From positions 62,001 through 126,000 of the forward strand of contig PAVS01000013.1 in assembly GCA_002713145.1 (NCBI GenBank): a stretch of 64,000 nt of DNA, in the 5' to 3' direction. The DNA is from Halobacteriovoraceae bacterium. Lineage in GTDB: Bacteria; Bdellovibrionota; Bacteriovoracia; Bacteriovoracales; Bacteriovoracaceae. Below, piece after piece: positions 61,564 to 64,000 of the stretch; the first letter of the stretch is position 1; each line of letters starts with the position of its first letter. The translations under genes and the position numbers were made by a program. The notes below the pieces were generated by a model. It saw only the letters and a program-made list of their open reading frames with translations, made no database searches and had not been told where the DNA came from.

Positions 61564-64000
61564 TTATCTATTAATTTTTATCAATTTTATTTTTTGGTCT
61601 TGCTTACATGCAAATCCCAAATAGTCATGGGTTGCCTTTTCAACAATTCCAAACTCTTCACAACCATTTACCCCAAGTACACGGTAGCGTCTATGAGCTA
61701 CCAGTTTTTCTGAATTTTTTACAACCACAACTTCACTGGTCATTCCTGGGGATTCGACCGCTGGTAAGTAGAGGGCCTGGCTCTTGAGAAGGGGCGTATA
61801 CTTACGTCTGCGGGTGTCTACCTTGGAATTTATCCAATTTAGTGGCTCACCGTTGGGGCTGGACAGTACTAATTTATGATTTGTTTGAAAAATAATAAAT
61901 CTATTTGTGAATAAATTTACAAATTTAAAACTCTCATTTTTAAGTGGATTTTTTAATTTGGTAAACTGCCCCTCATATCCATGATCCTGTTTTGAAATAG
62001 AATAAACATTGGCATTTCCTCCAATAGAATCCTCTGCAAAATAAGCGTTGCTCATTTTTTGAGTAAAAGGAAGGGGTCTATTATCAAAGATGTCAAAAAA
62101 ACGCTGGGATTGGATCTGCCCCTTGGAGTGAAGCTGCTCTGTGAGACTTAAGACCTCATATTGTTTTACAAAACCCAATTGTTGAGAGGTGATGATATCA
62201 ATATTTCCTCTCACCTTATCTTCATCAGATTGGTAGAGTAGGTGAAGCACATTGCGCTCATCAGGCATATCTATCTTTGTGAGCCCGGTTGGAGTTAGCA
62301 CATACAGGAAGTTACTCAAACTAGAATTTGCTTGTACCCAGGGGCTAGGGTTAGGAGTGGGGTCTTCACCATATCCTACCCACGCAGGCATCATTCTTTG
62401 GTCTCTTTTGATCCAAACAAACTTACCAGGCATAAACGTTTTTTGATTTTTAAAGGTATTCTCTGGTGATAGAAAGATACGTTTAGGTTTTAAATCATGA
62501 TCAAAGATTAAAAACTTCGTTGTTTTATTAGAATCACTATCTACTACCACATACATGATGACATAATCACTTTTTTCATCAAGATCGATATCAACTTTAG
62601 TGAGATTGAGAATGACAGGATTTTTTTCTCTTATTTTTAACTCTTTAGATCTTATATAGTCACCATCAACTTGTTTTAATAAGCTTATAAAATCACTCAT
62701 ATTGTCTTTACGGTGGATAATAAAATCGACTGATTTTTGGGCATCTATATTTTCAAATGGTCTTAGGGCAAAAGCATCTTGGGGAAGTTCTGCGGAAAAA
62801 TCATAGATATCATCAGCTTCACTATCACTTTGAATGATACGGATAAACTGTGTTTTAATGAGGTAGGTATACTTCTTATCACCTTGTAAGACTTGCAATG
62901 TGAAATTAATTTCTGAGGCAAGAGTATCACTATCTTGAAAATGAATATCAAGTTCCAGCTCCTGATTCGGAAGGACCTGTGAGATATGATGTTCTGGATT
63001 AAGAACCGTTTGCTGCCCACTTTGGGCCATGACTTTAATTTTTAGATCACTTTGTTTATGACCATAATTTTTTAGCCTGAGTTTGAATTTATGCTGAGAA
63101 TTCTCAGACCATTTAATTAGAAAAGGCGTTTTATTTAAAGGGTAGAGCAGGCTTTTACCTTGATGCTTGAGAGAGCGAGCGAAGTCAATATTTCCAAAAC
63201 GAATAGGAGTTGGTTGTCGTTTTTCTCTCGCCCCTAGTGCAAGAGAGACAAATATATCTTTTTTCGAAACACCCGCATTTAAGAGTTTGGCAACGACACC
63301 TGCAGCAAGTGGTGCTGCCTGAGAGGTTCCTGAGAGGTATTCATAATTATCATCTTGGGTAAATTGTTTTGAGCGCAAATGAGTGGGCCAGGTGCTAAGG
63401 ATTCGATCTCCAGGGGCGATAACATCTACTTGCGTTCCTCTGTTTGAGTAACTCGTAAGCTCTCCTGCTGGATCATGGGCCCCAACACAGATCACATCAT
63501 TATAGGCACATGGGTAACTAATATCTTCATGTGCATTATTTCCGGCAGCCACGACGACAATGATATTACGCTCCACGGCCTTAGCGATTAAGTCTCGCAT
63601 GAGCTGGAGGTCAAATTGAGAACTCCAACCAAGAGATAGATTGATCACATCTACGTTATTTTGAATGGCATAGAGAACTCCACGGGCCATGTTTTCAATA
63701 GGGTTGCTGGCAGCAGAGTTCATTGCAACTTGGATAGGAAGTATTTTTACATTTTGTAACACGCCTCTCACTCCCAAATGATTTTCTTTTGCGGCGATAA
63801 TTCCGGCCACATGGGTTCCATGGCCATTACTATCAAAGATCTCAGGGTTACCTGTAGATTTGGAAGTAGGGTAAGCATTATTGGTAAAACTCCAGCCTTG
63901 GCAATCTAGGGGATAGCCGTTGTTATTGGTATCTTTATTAACGTACTCGTTATGACAGCTCTCTTTATCCGCTTCTCTTTGCAAGCATTGCTTATAAAGG
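61564..64000 (-). CDS. Subtilisin-like serine protease (S8), 5' end cut by window edge
   Basis: At least 811 residues; the frame continues in reverse past the window end (LYKQCLQREADKE). An internal TTG at 63984 is not the true start. Within the window the S8 His is in DSNGHGTHVAGII, the oxyanion Asn in VVVAAGNNAHEDIS, and the Ser in LSGTSQAAPLAAGVV; the catalytic Asp must lie upstream of the window. The C-terminal 500 residues are beta-rich with no motif I know, ending with a Cys-containing segment. Probably exported. Confidence 0.9.
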   Translation of the reverse strand, partial: LYKQCLQREADKESCHNEYVNKDTNNNGYPLDCQGWSFTNNAYPTSKSTGNPEIFDSNGHGTHVAGIIAAKENHLGVRGVLQNVKILPIQVAMNSAASNPIENMARGVLYAIQNNVDVINLSLGWSSQFDLQLMRDLIAKAVERNIIVVVAAGNNAHEDISYPCAYNDVICVGAHDPAGELTSYSNRGTQVDVIAPGDRILSTWPTHLRSKQFTQDDNYEYLSGTSQAAPLAAGVVAKLLNAGVSKKDIFVSLALGAREKRQPTPIRFGNIDFARSLKHQGKSLLYPLNKTPFLIKWSENSQHKFKLRLKNYGHKQSDLKIKVMAQSGQQTVLNPEHHISQVLPNQELELDIHFQDSDTLASEINFTLQVLQGDKKYTYLIKTQFIRIIQSDSEADDIYDFSAELPQDAFALRPFENIDAQKSVDFIIHRKDNMSDFISLLKQVDGDYIRSKELKIREKNPVILNLTKVDIDLDEKSDYVIMYVVVDSDSNKTTKFLIFDHDLKPKRIFLSPENTFKNQKTFMPGKFVWIKRDQRMMPAWVGYGEDPTPNPSPWVQANSSLSNFLYVLTPTGLTKIDMPDERNVLHLLYQSDEDKVRGNIDIITSQQLGFVKQYEVLSLTEQLHSKGQIQSQRFFDIFDNRPLPFTQKMSNAYFAEDSIGGNANVYSISKQDHGYEGQFTKLKNPLKNESFKFVNLFTNRFIIFQTNHKLVLSSPNGEPLNWINSKVDTRRRKYTPLLKSQALYLPAVESPGMTSEVVVVKNSEKLVAHRRYRVLGVNGCEEFGIVEKATHDYLGFACKQDQKIKLIKINR

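Noticed and set aside
1-64000. tRNA, rRNA and riboswitches, including a cobalamin riboswitch before mutA
   Set aside because: No gap is longer than about 230 nt and none shows a tRNA cloverleaf or a B12-box; the gap before mutA is only 18 nt.

Overview
The window is a gene-dense, AT-rich bacterial chromosome segment from what looks like a Gram-negative, probably predatory or free-living member of the Bdellovibrionota (Bacteriovorax/Halobacteriovorax-like). This is an inference. It rests on the many lipoproteins and secreted hydrolases, outer-membrane barrels, the ExbB/ExbD pair, a zinc-free L31 protein, methylmalonyl-CoA mutase with MeaB, and a membrane pyrophosphatase. No rRNA, tRNA, CRISPR array or prophage was seen.

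Layout. 1-7.5 kb: the start of an acidic protein cut by the left edge, a VCBS/FG-GAP lipoprotein, an IscA-like gene paired with a LysR regulator, an M61 peptidase, and a phosphopantetheinyl transferase paired with an unrecognised protein. 7.6-12.5 kb: topA, rpmE2 (L31 type B), a MerC-like protein, and pyrD with a small membrane protein. 12.5-21.8 kb: a Prc-like protease, a methyltransferase, then one long run of mutA-mutB-meaB-nth-DCC. 21.8-27.6 kb: mostly minus-strand genes: adenosine-deaminase-like hydrolase, DsbA-fold isomerase, rpsU, YceI, and an EEP-family nuclease whose start is problematic. 27.6-35 kb: an esterase with an ABC/FtsX exporter (the tesA-ybbA-ybbP set), DedA, then a tightly coupled ExbB-ExbD-FecR/barrel operon. 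35-37.1 kb: a secreted protein with about ten Cys-rich modules and fourteen 12-residue Arg/Pro repeats. 37.3-44.3 kb: carbonic anhydrase with a SulP transporter, a lipase-like hydrolase, hppA and an M14 carboxypeptidase. 44.3-51.6 kb: TolC-RND-TetR efflux operon with two palindromic operators, then an MFS-acyltransferase fusion. 51.57-52.64 kb: a complete insertion sequence with 21-bp terminal inverted repeats and a TTAA duplication. 52.6-64 kb: PAP2 phosphatase, a barrel protein with a 1321-residue metalloprotease, nadD-like and sfsA, two unrecognised exported proteins, and a subtilase cut by the right edge.

How the genes work together. Recognisable units are the B12-dependent methylmalonyl-CoA mutase with its GTPase chaperone; bicarbonate uptake (SulP plus carbonic anhydrase); self-regulated efflux (TolC-RND-TetR without an adaptor gene); energised envelope work (ExbB/ExbD with a FecR-domain partner); and a large secreted hydrolase set (M61, Prc, M14, metalloprotease, subtilase). 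The points most worth a second look are the ExbBD-FecR/barrel operon, the Cys-rich/Arg-Pro repeat protein with its sigma-54-like promoter, the nuclease that seems to be frameshifted from its membrane anchor, the insertion sequence that rewrites the end of the PAP2 gene, and several genes that may be read from leaderless transcripts.
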